Shown: in pieces, positions 17,524 through 25,425 of the stretch
Layout: each line of letters opens with the position of its first letter
Numbering within the stretch: the first letter of the stretch is position 1
DNA from: JAJCYL01 sp965206015
Lineage (GTDB): Bacteria; Bacteroidota; Bacteroidia; Cytophagales; Cyclobacteriaceae
DNA length: 64,000 nt
Direction: 5' to 3'
Assembly (NCBI GenBank): GCA_965206015.1
Contig: CBDBIW010000016.1
Location: 1,116,001-1,180,000 of the forward strand
Position numbers and translations under genes: made by a program
The notes under the pieces: model-generated
Databases searched by the model: none
The model's input: only the letters and a program-made list of their open reading frames with translations
Told to the model about the DNA's origin: nothing

Positions 17524-18147
17524 GTGGAGTTCAGGGAATTCATAGATGAGATTTGACCAGAAGATTAAGTAAAGAACTACCTGGTCAATTGGCACAGAGA
17601 GTAATGGCCCATTAGAAAACAATATGGATCGCTTCAATGTAGATGCTCGACTGACCGCTAAAAACGGAGCGATGTTGATATTACTCTTCCCAGATGGTGG
17701 TGGTATTCATTTTCCACTTATCCGGCGTCCTACTTACAACGGAGTGCATAGTGACCAGGGTTGGGCACTACCGGGTGGTAAAAAGGATGTAAATCTCCAT
17801 GAAACGGACTTGAGAGAAGCCAGCGAAGAAATTGGTATCGAATTGGATAATTTGAAAATTATTGGCTCATTAACTGAATTGTATATACTCGTTAGTAATT
17901 TCAAAGTGCTTCCGGTGGCAGGATATTGTTTAGAGAAACCCACTTTCACTCCGGATAATCATGAAGTGGAAGAGATTATTACAGCCGATCTCGGGATGCT
18001 TCAGAGTAGAGACAGCCAAAAGTGACTGAGATGCTGACAAATGGTGAATTTCGACTCAATGTACCTTATTTTGCGGTTAATGATCGTATAATATGGGGTG
18101 CCGCAACAATGATGTTAGGAGAACTACAAACTCTTTTGAATGATTGA
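17524..18147 (+). pseudogene. Decayed Nudix hydrolase (CoA pyrophosphatase-like)
   Basis: The middle (17624-18025) encodes ILLFPDGGGIHFPLIRRPTY, GVHSDQGWALPGGKK and LREASEEIGIEL, typical of CoA-cleaving Nudix enzymes. The N-terminus is in other frames: EFREFIDEI near 17527-17553, then TRRLSKELPGQLAQRVMA, joining LENNMDRFNVDARL after a one-base loss near 17611. The C-terminus (VTEMLTNGEFRLNVPYFAVN, ending ELQTLLND) is again out of frame after an A-run near 18020. The Nudix box is two residues shorter than the canonical G-x5-E-x7-RE spacing. Three frame changes and a defective box show it is inactive. Confidence 0.85.
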
Positions 18148-18200
18148 AAATTACACATGATGCGTATGAATCATATTTAAAGACACAAGTAGCCTATTTG

Positions 18201-19097
18201 ATGCGACGCAGAATTCTTTTTATAGTAAACCCACGATCAGGAACTTCAAAACAAACTGTTAATGAAGAGGTGATTAATAAGCTTTTTGATCACCCAAATT
18301 GGTCAATTCAGTTAACCAAATACGCTGGTCACGCCAGAGATATTGCTACCAAGGCTAAAGAAAATATGGATGTGATCGTGGCAATTGGGGGAGATGGGAC
18401 AGTGAATGAAATAGCCTCAGCCATTATTGACTCATCAGTTACCTTGGGAATAATCCCAAAAGGCTCTGGAAATGGTCTTTCCAATTTTCTTGGAATACCA
18501 AAGTCTTTGTCCGGAGCTTTTGAAGTTATTAAAACGGGTAAAGTGATAGAGATTGATACCATGTCTCTTAATGAACATCATTTTGTGAATATGGCCGGAA
18601 TAGGTTTTGATGCGCATATTGCTCATCTGTTCAAGGATTTTGGTTCCAGAGGTTTTATGTCTTATTCGAAATTAGCTGCAAAGGAGTTTGGAAGATATAA
18701 TGGCCTTAAGGTAAAGTTCAACTACCGTGAAAAAACAGTAATTGAACAAAATGCTTTTGTGTTGAGTTTTGCCAACTCGTCTCAATATGGCAATAATGCT
18801 CATATCGCCCCAAAAGCAATAATAAATGATGGCCTTGCCGATGTTTGTGTAATTAAAAAGTTCCCATTAATATATGCTCCAATTGTACTTTACAGGATGT
18901 TTGGCAAAACACTCGGAGGGTCTAATTATTATAACTCTTTCAAAATTAATGAAATGCAAGTGAGTAGCCAGCAAGCAATGCCTGCTCATGTTGACGGCGA
19001 AGCGGTCAATATTGGAAAAGAGGCTGTATTGTCGGTTTATTCAAGAAATTTGAGAGTTTTGATACCTCCCAATTCACACTTAAAGCCGCTATTGTAA
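18201..19097 (+). CDS. Diacylglycerol kinase-family lipid kinase
   Basis: This 298-residue enzyme belongs to the DAGK catalytic / YegS-BmrU family, which phosphorylates lipids such as diacylglycerol with ATP. It starts with ILFIVNPRSGTS, followed by the nucleotide-binding VAIGGDGTVNEIA (GGDGT at 63-67) and GIIPKGSGNGLSNFLGIP. The C-terminal beta-sandwich ends with PAHVDGEAVNIGKEAVLSVY. The ATG at 18201 gives the family-typical start; a TTG at 18144 overlaps the Nudix relic and would add 19 unconserved residues. It stands alone. Confidence 0.93.
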   Translation: MRRRILFIVNPRSGTSKQTVNEEVINKLFDHPNWSIQLTKYAGHARDIATKAKENMDVIVAIGGDGTVNEIASAIIDSSVTLGIIPKGSGNGLSNFLGIPKSLSGAFEVIKTGKVIEIDTMSLNEHHFVNMAGIGFDAHIAHLFKDFGSRGFMSYSKLAAKEFGRYNGLKVKFNYREKTVIEQNAFVLSFANSSQYGNNAHIAPKAIINDGLADVCVIKKFPLIYAPIVLYRMFGKTLGGSNYYNSFKINEMQVSSQQAMPAHVDGEAVNIGKEAVLSVYSRNLRVLIPPNSHLKPLL

Positions 19098-19136
19098 ACT
19101 CGGGTCAAATCAAGGCGGACATCTTAGCGTCTGGCA

Positions 19137-22100
19137 TTGAGTGGAAAGCAAATTTTAGATACTTTTAGAACATCATTATTTGCTGCTCATTTAGAGCCAA
19201 AATCAAAACAAATGCATTTACTGAAAGGATTTTTTTACTTTCTCGGTGGTGAAGATGGCGAAGAAAAAACCCTGTTTTTATTGTTAGCCAAGGGATTTTG
19301 TATGGGCATATTCATTGCAGCCTATCAAGTGGGAGCAGAGACATTATTCATTTACGAACTTGGTGAAGAACTCATGGACGAAGCATTTTTCGCTGCAGGT
19401 GCCGCCGGAATTATAACGACCATAATCTTTGTTTGGCTTCAGAAACTGATTCGATTTTCGGTGCTTGCCATAGCCAATGTTTTCGTCATTTTCATTTTCG
19501 TTGTTGGTTTACGCATAGGTCATACAACTATTGACTGGCCTTATTGGTCATTCGTTCAGTTTGTGATGATTGGACCCGCAACTGCCCTCATCATTTTGGG
19601 ATTCTGGGGGACATTTGGCAGGATATTTAATTTGAGACAATCAAAACGAATTATCGGAGGCATTGATACTGGTCAATTATCTGCGACCGTACTAGCATTT
19701 TTCTCTATACCAATTATTTCCAATTTTGTACAGAGCGATACTGAAGATTTGATTGTAGCAGCAATCGTGGCGTGTTTTGGAATATTAGTGTTTACAATAT
19801 GGCTGGTGCAATCGTACAATTTTGATTCGGCTACCAAAGCAAAATTTGGTGAAAAGAAAGTTAAAAGTGTTGGGTTTATAGATCTTTTTAGAGATAAGTA
19901 TTTGAGAATGATGTGCTTCTTTCTAATATTTTCAACTATTGCAGCCAGCTTTATTGAATTCTCATTTTATAAATCTACCGGGATTATGTACCCTGTTGAA
20001 GAAGAATTAAAGAACTTCCTTTCTTTCTTCAATGGATTTGTAATGATTATTAGTTTCGTTATTCAGAGTTTTTTCAACGACATTATTATGGGTCGGTATG
20101 GCTTGAAAGTATCGTTGATGGTAATGCCATTCATTCTGGCCGTATTTACCATTGGGGCCATTATTTCCGGCCTCATTTACGGTTATACGGAGAAAAACAA
20201 CGAGTATTTGTTTTTCTACTTATTCGTCGCCATGGGTAACTGCTTTACCTTATCGATAAAGGATGCATTGGAGAGTCCGGCGTTTAAATTATTCTTCCTA
20301 CCGTTAGATATTAAAATTCGTTTTGACATTCAGACAAGAATTGAAGGCGTTATTAGCCAAATCGCCGTCCTTATTGGTGGTTCAATAATCATCTCTCTAG
20401 GGGTTGTTACATGGATAGAGCTTATACATTATTCATATTTTGTAATTGCAGTCACTGCGGTTATCGTTTATTTCGCTGACAAGCTGTTTGGTGAGTACAA
20501 AAAGACATTAACGATTGCGCTTGAAGCGCAAAAGGAGAAGCTAAAAGGCAGAGGAAGTAAGAATGAACACAACACCATTAATGTTTTGAAATCTGAAATT
20601 CATAGTGAGGAGATTGATAGGGTAATTAGGTCCTTAAAGTTGATGGAAAGAATGGAACCAGTCATGATAGAAGATTTTCTGGTTCATGGATTAGATCATC
20701 CGGAAAAAGATGTGAAAATCTACGCTTACCGTAAACTTCGCGAACTTGAATTATTTGAGTCTTATGATAAAATAAGGAAGATAGCAGGTAAGGAAAGCGA
20801 CGAGGAAATTATTAAGGAAGCAGCTTTGTGTTTGAAAAAATTCAAAAAGGCACAAGAATTTCAACTTACAGTTGAAAAAGTAAAAAAGTTAGTAAGATCG
20901 ACTGACTCTAAGGACAGAGTGTTTATTGCTCATGTCTTAAGAAAATTAAAAGATGAGCAATATATACCGTTCATCGTGGAATTATTGAGGGACATTAATC
21001 CAAATGTCAGAAGTGCCGCCATTGTTACGGCCGGATCTTTACATAGACCGGAACTATGGCCCACTCTGGTGGAGAATCTTTCAGTGAGTGCTTATAGTAA
21101 TTCAGCGGACTCAGCACTGGTTGCTGCTGGAGAACCTGTATTTCATACAATAGACACAGCGTTCTATAAGACCAATCAATATCTTGAGACTATGGTTCGA
21201 GTTGTTCAGATTCTGGGAAGAATTGGTGGTAGACGAGCTACTGATCTCTTATGGAAAAAGATTGAATTTCCGGACCGGAGAATTGTATCAAAAATTTTGT
21301 TAGCACTAAGTTATAATGGTTATCATGCCAAAGATTTTCAGGCTGCAAGAATAAAGATTGCTATTGAGGAAAGGGTAGGTGATGTTGCATGGAATATTTT
21401 GGCTTTACAGTTTATTCCTGAAGACCATGAATTAGATTTTAAGATTAGAGAGGCGATCGAACAAGAGAACAAGCAAAACTACGATAACATTTTCATACTG
21501 CTGGCGATGATTTATGACACACAAAGCATTCAATTGATACGCGAGAATTTGAAAATTGCAACTGTTGATAGTATTGCATTTGCAGTTGAGGCATTGGATA
21601 TCACTCTTGAAGAAGATTTGAAGGCAAAGATCTTCCCTATTATGGACGAAATGAAAGACGAAGAGCGGTTATCTCGTTTAATGAACTTTTATCCACCTGA
21701 GGAATTTTCGTCTTATTCTGATTTACTGATACAAATAATAAATCGTGATTACAATCACATTAACAGGTGGACAAAGGCTTTATCAATCTATAGATTATCC
21801 TTTGTTGAAGGAACAGAGGTTGGGAATGATTTAATTGCCAATTTGTTCAATCCTGATCCTGTTTTGCTTCAAACTGCAGCGTGGGTGATATATACTGTGA
21901 ACAAAAACGAATACCGCACTCAAACCAGAAGAATAAATGCTATTGTTAAGAAAGATCTTGACAAGCAAATATTACCTCCAGTTTTCAGGGATGAGGACGA
22001 AGAATATCATCAGAAAAAGTACATATTAGAAAGAGCTCTTATTTTAAGTGAGCTTGAGTTATTTAAAGGTGTGTCAGGGGTTACTCTAACTGACGTAGCT

Positions 22101-22466
22101 GAATGTCTCGAAGAGATAATGCTCAAGAAGGATCATGCGGTCATTGACAAAGGTAGTAACGGGAATGAACTGGTTTACATTCTTATTTCTGGCAAACTAA
22201 AAGTGCATGATGGAGATGAGGTATTAAAGATTGTCGAGCCTGTTACCATTGCAGGAGAGCATCATATAGTTGGTTCAGACATATTCGAGTATTCTGTAAC
22301 CACATTAGAGGATTCAACACTTCTAGTCATCGCCAAAGATGACCTATATGACCTCATGTCGAAAAACATTGAGTTAGTAGAAGCGTTCCTTGGAGTTATT
22401 GAAGATGAAAAGGAAAGGATAGATGTTGAAGAGGAACTTTATGTGAATCAAAATGTCTTTAATTGA
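19137..22466 (+). CDS. Large fusion: nucleotide-transporter-like membrane domain, HEAT repeats, cNMP-binding-like domain
   Basis: This protein is up to 1109 residues long. Residues about 45-460 hold around eleven membrane helices and resemble the ATP/ADP-translocase (Npt)-like part of the major facilitator superfamily (FLLLAKGFCMGIFIAAYQVG, SIKDALESPAFKLFFLPLD). Residues about 480-900 are a soluble helical region with HEAT-like repeats (EIIKEAALCLKKFKKAQEF, DINPNVRSAAIVTAGSLHRP). Residues about 970-1085 form a cyclic-nucleotide-binding fold (VIDKGSNGNELVYILISGKL). The phosphate-binding cassette reads AGEHHIVGSDIFEYSVTT, keeping the Glu but lacking the Arg that normally contacts the cyclic phosphate, so cNMP binding is doubtful. 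The start is uncertain: TTG at 19137 or ATG at 19212. Whether it transports anything is unknown. Confidence 0.8.
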   Translation: MSGKQILDTFRTSLFAAHLEPKSKQMHLLKGFFYFLGGEDGEEKTLFLLLAKGFCMGIFIAAYQVGAETLFIYELGEELMDEAFFAAGAAGIITTIIFVWLQKLIRFSVLAIANVFVIFIFVVGLRIGHTTIDWPYWSFVQFVMIGPATALIILGFWGTFGRIFNLRQSKRIIGGIDTGQLSATVLAFFSIPIISNFVQSDTEDLIVAAIVACFGILVFTIWLVQSYNFDSATKAKFGEKKVKSVGFIDLFRDKYLRMMCFFLIFSTIAASFIEFSFYKSTGIMYPVEEELKNFLSFFNGFVMIISFVIQSFFNDIIMGRYGLKVSLMVMPFILAVFTIGAIISGLIYGYTEKNNEYLFFYLFVAMGNCFTLSIKDALESPAFKLFFLPLDIKIRFDIQTRIEGVISQIAVLIGGSIIISLGVVTWIELIHYSYFVIAVTAVIVYFADKLFGEYKKTLTIALEAQKEKLKGRGSKNEHNTINVLKSEIHSEEIDRVIRSLKLMERMEPVMIEDFLVHGLDHPEKDVKIYAYRKLRELELFESYDKIRKIAGKESDEEIIKEAALCLKKFKKAQEFQLTVEKVKKLVRSTDSKDRVFIAHVLRKLKDEQYIPFIVELLRDINPNVRSAAIVTAGSLHRPELWPTLVENLSVSAYSNSADSALVAAGEPVFHTIDTAFYKTNQYLETMVRVVQILGRIGGRRATDLLWKKIEFPDRRIVSKILLALSYNGYHAKDFQAARIKIAIEERVGDVAWNILALQFIPEDHELDFKIREAIEQENKQNYDNIFILLAMIYDTQSIQLIRENLKIATVDSIAFAVEALDITLEEDLKAKIFPIMDEMKDEERLSRLMNFYPPEEFSSYSDLLIQIINRDYNHINRWTKALSIYRLSFVEGTEVGNDLIANLFNPDPVLLQTAAWVIYTVNKNEYRTQTRRINAIVKKDLDKQILPPVFRDEDEEYHQKKYILERALILSELELFKGVSGVTLTDVAECLEEIMLKKDHAVIDKGSNGNELVYILISGKLKVHDGDEVLKIVEPVTIAGEHHIVGSDIFEYSVTTLEDSTLLVIAKDDLYDLMSKNIELVEAFLGVIEDEKERIDVEEELYVNQNVFN

Positions 22467-22472
22467 TATAAA

Positions 22473-22847
22473 CTATGAGGGCTGTTCCAATAATATGGCC
22501 ATGAAAGTTTGAATACCATCAATAAGGTTTCCTATTCTCAGATTTTCATTAGGACTGTGTTGGTTATTGTCGGGGTTCACAAGTGGGACTATTACTGCCG
22601 GAATTTGCAGTTCGCTGATGAAGCTCGCTATTGGAACAGTACCTCCCATTATTCTTATTTTTACGGGGTCACTATTCCACCCTTTATTAATTGCATTAGA
22701 TAGCCATACTCCGGATTTTGAGTTTACATCTGTTCTGAAGGGGAGTGTTGCCCCTCCTGATACAAACGTGGCAATTTTGGGGTACTTCAATCTTTCATCT
22801 TCAGTTGGTATTCTGTCAAGCAAGTGATATCCTTTATTTTCCGGCAT
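22473..22847 (-). pseudogene. C-terminal fragment of an M20-family metallopeptidase, cut by the IS1-family element
   Basis: The 124 residues match only the end of M20/M25/M40 dipeptidases: VKIRIMGGTVPIASFISELQ and PAVIVPLVNPDNNQHSPNEN, with the His that ligates zinc in the family, then IGNLIDGIQTFMAILL. A full gene would have about 450 residues. The fragment begins exactly at the end of the IS1-family element, and no N-terminal half is found on the other side, so the insertion was accompanied by deletion. Confidence 0.85.
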
Positions 22848-22849
22848 TG

Positions 22850-23239
22850 CTAATTAAATATAGTTAATATTTCATTTCGATGATGCATCAAAAGCAAAAC
22901 GGATAAAGTAAGCATCTCAATACTTTTTGAACAGCACTTTGATTTTCTTCTCATTCTTGCCAAAAAATGCCTGAACAAGCTATTATAGCTTTCTACGGTA
23001 AAAGTTTCTGCTTTTGATTGAATGTGTTTGTCTTTAGGGACCATGTGCTCGTATGACTTCCAGTAATCACTTGCTAGAGTATTCATCTGGTTAGTGCCTA
23101 TTAGCCCCCAGAGCTTTTTTGCTGTCTCAGTACTTCTGTCGCCAATAACGAAATTGATGAACTTTTTCCCATATCGATCAACAGCAATCCAAATCCAGCA
23201 ATAGTTTTTTGTTTCCAATGTAGCTGTGCATCTGGTCAA
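22850..23239 (-). CDS. IS1-family transposase, catalytic part (InsB-like frame)
   Basis: This frame carries the RNase-H-like catalytic core: NYCWIWIAVDRYGKKFINFV, LASDYWKSYEHMVP with the second Asp, and the terminal ETFTVESYNSLFRHFLARMR with the catalytic Glu. The first Asp (VELDQMHSYIG) lies in the other frame. The two frames join at a run of six A near 23205-23210. Getting from the first frame to this one needs a +1 (or -2) change, not the -1 slip known for IS1 itself. Either the run has gained a base and the element is dead, or slippage restores the frame. Confidence 0.8.
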   Translation of the reverse strand: MTRCTATLETKNYCWIWIAVDRYGKKFINFVIGDRSTETAKKLWGLIGTNQMNTLASDYWKSYEHMVPKDKHIQSKAETFTVESYNSLFRHFLARMRRKSKCCSKSIEMLTLSVLLLMHHRNEILTIFN

Positions 23240-23534
23240 GCTCTACGAAATCCACTTCGAAACCGCTATTGGACAAGGACTGCACTTCTTGGCCAAAACC
23301 CCTTATCCAGTTTAACACAGATACATTGCTCACGTTGAGTATTCTACCGATTGACCGAAAACCCAACCCTTCAAGATATAATTGCAGGGCGTATTTTTTC
23401 AACTCTTTTGGTTTGGCCGTAGATTTTTGTTGTACCGTATAGTGGTAGCCGCATTTTTTACACTTATACCTTTGTTTTCCTTTTATCTTGCCGGATTTAA
23501 TGACAGCACTGTTTGAACACTTAGGACAATTCAT
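23178..23534 (-). CDS. IS1-family transposase, DNA-binding part (InsA-like frame)
   Basis: This 118-residue frame has a zinc finger at the start (CPKCSNSAVIKSGKIKGK, then YKCKKCGYHYTV), a helix-turn-helix (LYLEGLGFRSIGRILNVSNV) and the first catalytic Asp in DFVELDQMHSYIGNKK. It overlaps the InsB-like frame. The layout matches IS1-family elements. After GNKK this frame runs to a stop within 8 codons. Confidence 0.85.
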   Translation of the reverse strand: MNCPKCSNSAVIKSGKIKGKQRYKCKKCGYHYTVQQKSTAKPKELKKYALQLYLEGLGFRSIGRILNVSNVSVLNWIRGFGQEVQSLSNSGFEVDFVELDQMHSYIGNKKLLLDLDCC

Positions 23535-23582
23535 GGCTTTTTTCTGTAAAAATAAGAAAACTATATATAATTAGCAATACCT

Positions 23583-23610
23583 AAAAAAGGAGGGCCGAAA
23601 CCCTCCTTTT
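23583..23610 (-). terminator. Intrinsic terminator downstream of the RsmI-like gene
   Basis: A perfect 10-bp stem (23585-23594 with 23601-23610) closes a six-base loop. On the minus strand it is followed by six T, so it should end transcription of the methyltransferase gene 170 bases upstream. It lies five bases outside the IS1-family element. Confidence 0.8.
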
Positions 23611-23618
23611 CATCAACC

Positions 23619-23656
23619 AACCGTAAACTATATATATTCAACCGTAAGCTATATAT
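23619..23656. repeat. Two copies of a 17-bp sequence with 21-bp period
   Basis: AACCGTAAACTATATAT (23619-23635) is repeated with one change as AACCGTAAGCTATATAT (23640-23656). The 21-bp period is two helical turns. The AAACTATATAT core also occurs in the right end of the neighbouring IS (23558 onward). The rest of 23657-23781 shows nothing recognisable. Confidence 0.7.
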
Positions 23657-23781
23657 CATTAAACCACTTGGATGCGGAATTACCCCTAATGTTTAATTCG
23701 AATTATTCTGTTTCTATTAGGTTAATATTTTAAACGTTAGTTCGATTTGTTTGAGTCCTTGACTATTTTCTTTTGAAGACT

Positions 23782-24489
23782 CTATGTTCCTAAAATGAAA
23801 ATGGTGGGAATCTTGCTAATATGTATTGACTTATTTCTCCATCCTCCAACAGATATAGTGTCAATCAGTTCAGTGGGTGAGGTCAAACCAGCAGCAACGC
23901 ATAACCGTGTATTGGGATGACAAGTTTCTAATATAGATTCAAGAAGAGCCTGATTCCGATAAGGAGTTTCCATAAATATTTGACATTGACCACTTTTGAG
24001 AACCAATGATTCCAAATGTTTAACTTTCTTCTTCCTATCTTCTTTATTAATTGGAAGATAACCTTGGAAAGCAAAAGATTGACCATTAAATCCAGAAGCC
24101 ATGAGTGCTAAAAAGATAGATGATGGACCTACCAAAGGCACTACTTTAATATTTAATTGATGAGCTGCCTGAACGGCAAGTGCTCCAGGGTCCGCTATTC
24201 CGGGGCACCCTGCTTCTGATATGACACCAACGTTTTGACCATTTGATATGGGGATTAAAAGATTGAGAACCTCCTCAGGTTGGGTCTGTTTGTCATAAAG
24301 TTCAAATTGGATGTTTTCGATGGATACACCCAATTTAAGTGAACTAATATACCGACGGGCACTTCTAATGTTCTCAACCAAAAAATAGTTGAGCTCCTTA
24401 ATTACCAATTTAGTATACTCTGGAATAACCTGTGTTGTATTTTCAGCAAGTGTAGAGGGAATGAGATATAATTTTCCAGACTGATTCAC
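23782..24489 (-). CDS. RsmI-like SAM-dependent methyltransferase (tetrapyrrole methylase fold)
   Basis: This 235-residue protein has the tetrapyrrole methylase fold used by RsmI, which 2'-O-methylates C1402 of 16S rRNA. Visible segments are KLYLIPSTLAE, ELNYFLVENIRSARRYISSL, NVGVISEAGCPGIADPGA with the SAM-binding loop, VPLVGPSSIFLALMASGFNG and QIFMETPYRNQALLESIL. The N-terminal and C-terminal parts differ from E. coli RsmI in the way usual for the shorter Bacteroidota branch, so the exact rRNA target is uncertain. It lies 18 bases after the esterase gene on the same strand. Confidence 0.85.
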   Translation of the reverse strand: MNQSGKLYLIPSTLAENTTQVIPEYTKLVIKELNYFLVENIRSARRYISSLKLGVSIENIQFELYDKQTQPEEVLNLLIPISNGQNVGVISEAGCPGIADPGALAVQAAHQLNIKVVPLVGPSSIFLALMASGFNGQSFAFQGYLPINKEDRKKKVKHLESLVLKSGQCQIFMETPYRNQALLESILETCHPNTRLCVAAGLTSPTELIDTISVGGWRNKSIHISKIPTIFILGT

Positions 24490-24507
24490 TTTTCAATGAT
24501 AGAAAGA

Positions 24508-25272
24508 TCAGCTTTCTTTATTTAAAAAAGATATTGCAGAGGCCATGAATTCATTTGGTTTTTCAGCATGCAACCAATGTCCAGCATTAAGAGACTTAAA
24601 CTTGGCTGCGGTGAATAGGTTACTGATAATCGAGTGGTCGGTCTCTTTGACATACCCGGATTTATCTCCAGATATGAACAGTGCCGGGCCGTCATATTGC
24701 TTACGAGTGGAATTCCATAGTCCCGTTTGTTGAATATTCTCTTCAATTGATTTGAGATTTGCTTTCCACTTATACCCATTATCGGAACGAGTCAGATTTT
24801 TAAGTAGAAACTGCCTCATTCCAAAATCGTCAATATATCCGCTTACAATTCTTTCCGCTTCACTTCTAGAAGTGATAGTTTTTAAGTCGACCGCCTTCAA
24901 TGCCGAGAATATGAGGTCATAATCGACACGGTAATTTTTTGGCACCATATCTGCGACAATGAGTTTTTTCACGTTTTTCGGATTCTGTAAAGTATACTGC
25001 ATCACTACTTTACCGCCCATTGAATGACCAATTAATGAAACTGGGGCACCTGTATATTGTTCTACAAATTCCTCAAGGTCGCTAACCAAAACATCATAAT
25101 TAAACCCGTCGCTATGAAATGATTGGCCATGATTTCTTTGGTCCGGAATAAATACATGATAATGCTCTGCAAAGCCTCTGGCATGAGTTGCCCAATTGTC
25201 TGATGAACCCATTAATCCGTGAAGTATTATCAAGGGCTCCCCGGATCCATACTCTCTATAAAATAAATCCAT
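24508..25272 (-). CDS. Alpha/beta hydrolase, YbfF-like esterase
   Basis: This 254-residue protein resembles the small acyl-CoA esterase YbfF. The oxyanion region is LHGLMGSSDNW, the nucleophile is Ser84 in GHSMGG, the acid is probably Asp203 in FISGDKSG, and the catalytic His is His232 in NAGHWLHAEKP. RNHGQSFHS is typical of the YbfF branch. There is no signal peptide, so it is cytoplasmic. It is the first gene of a two-gene unit with the RsmI-like methyltransferase. Confidence 0.9.
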   Translation of the reverse strand: MDLFYREYGSGEPLIILHGLMGSSDNWATHARGFAEHYHVFIPDQRNHGQSFHSDGFNYDVLVSDLEEFVEQYTGAPVSLIGHSMGGKVVMQYTLQNPKNVKKLIVADMVPKNYRVDYDLIFSALKAVDLKTITSRSEAERIVSGYIDDFGMRQFLLKNLTRSDNGYKWKANLKSIEENIQQTGLWNSTRKQYDGPALFISGDKSGYVKETDHSIISNLFTAAKFKSLNAGHWLHAEKPNEFMASAISFLNKES

Positions 25273-25395
25273 GCTTGTTCGATTGACAGCAAAGTAATTA
25301 AAAAATTACATCATGTAACCCTGGAGACTTAACCCTTCTTAACTGGTGACTCAGGTGGTCAGCTCTATAGAGGAATTTATTAAGTGAAATAACCG

Positions 25396-25403
25396 TATCT
25401 TTG
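25396..25403 (+). promoter_or_regulatory. Candidate -7 promoter element for the desaturase gene
   Basis: TATCTTTG matches the TAnnTTTG consensus and lies 22 bases before the ATG at 25426. A weak TTTA lies 16 bases upstream in place of the usual TTTG, so only the -7 part is convincing. Confidence 0.4.
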
Positions 25404-25425
25404 AAACTCGATTTAGAATTTGACC

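Larger units (their letters stand above)
22846..23578 (-). mobile_element. IS1-family insertion sequence
   Basis: The 733-bp element is bounded by 20-bp inverted repeats starting ATTGCTAATTA (22846-22865 and 23559-23578; 18 of 20 bases match). It encodes a two-frame transposase on the minus strand. No 8-9 bp target duplication is seen at the ends (left flank TTTTCCGGC, right flank ACCTAAAAA), which fits an adjacent deletion that removed most of a peptidase gene. Confidence 0.88.

Noticed and set aside
17440..17637. 65-codon minus-strand frame between the two decayed genes
   Set aside because: It overlaps the start of the Nudix relic, has no recognisable content and is best explained as a chance frame.
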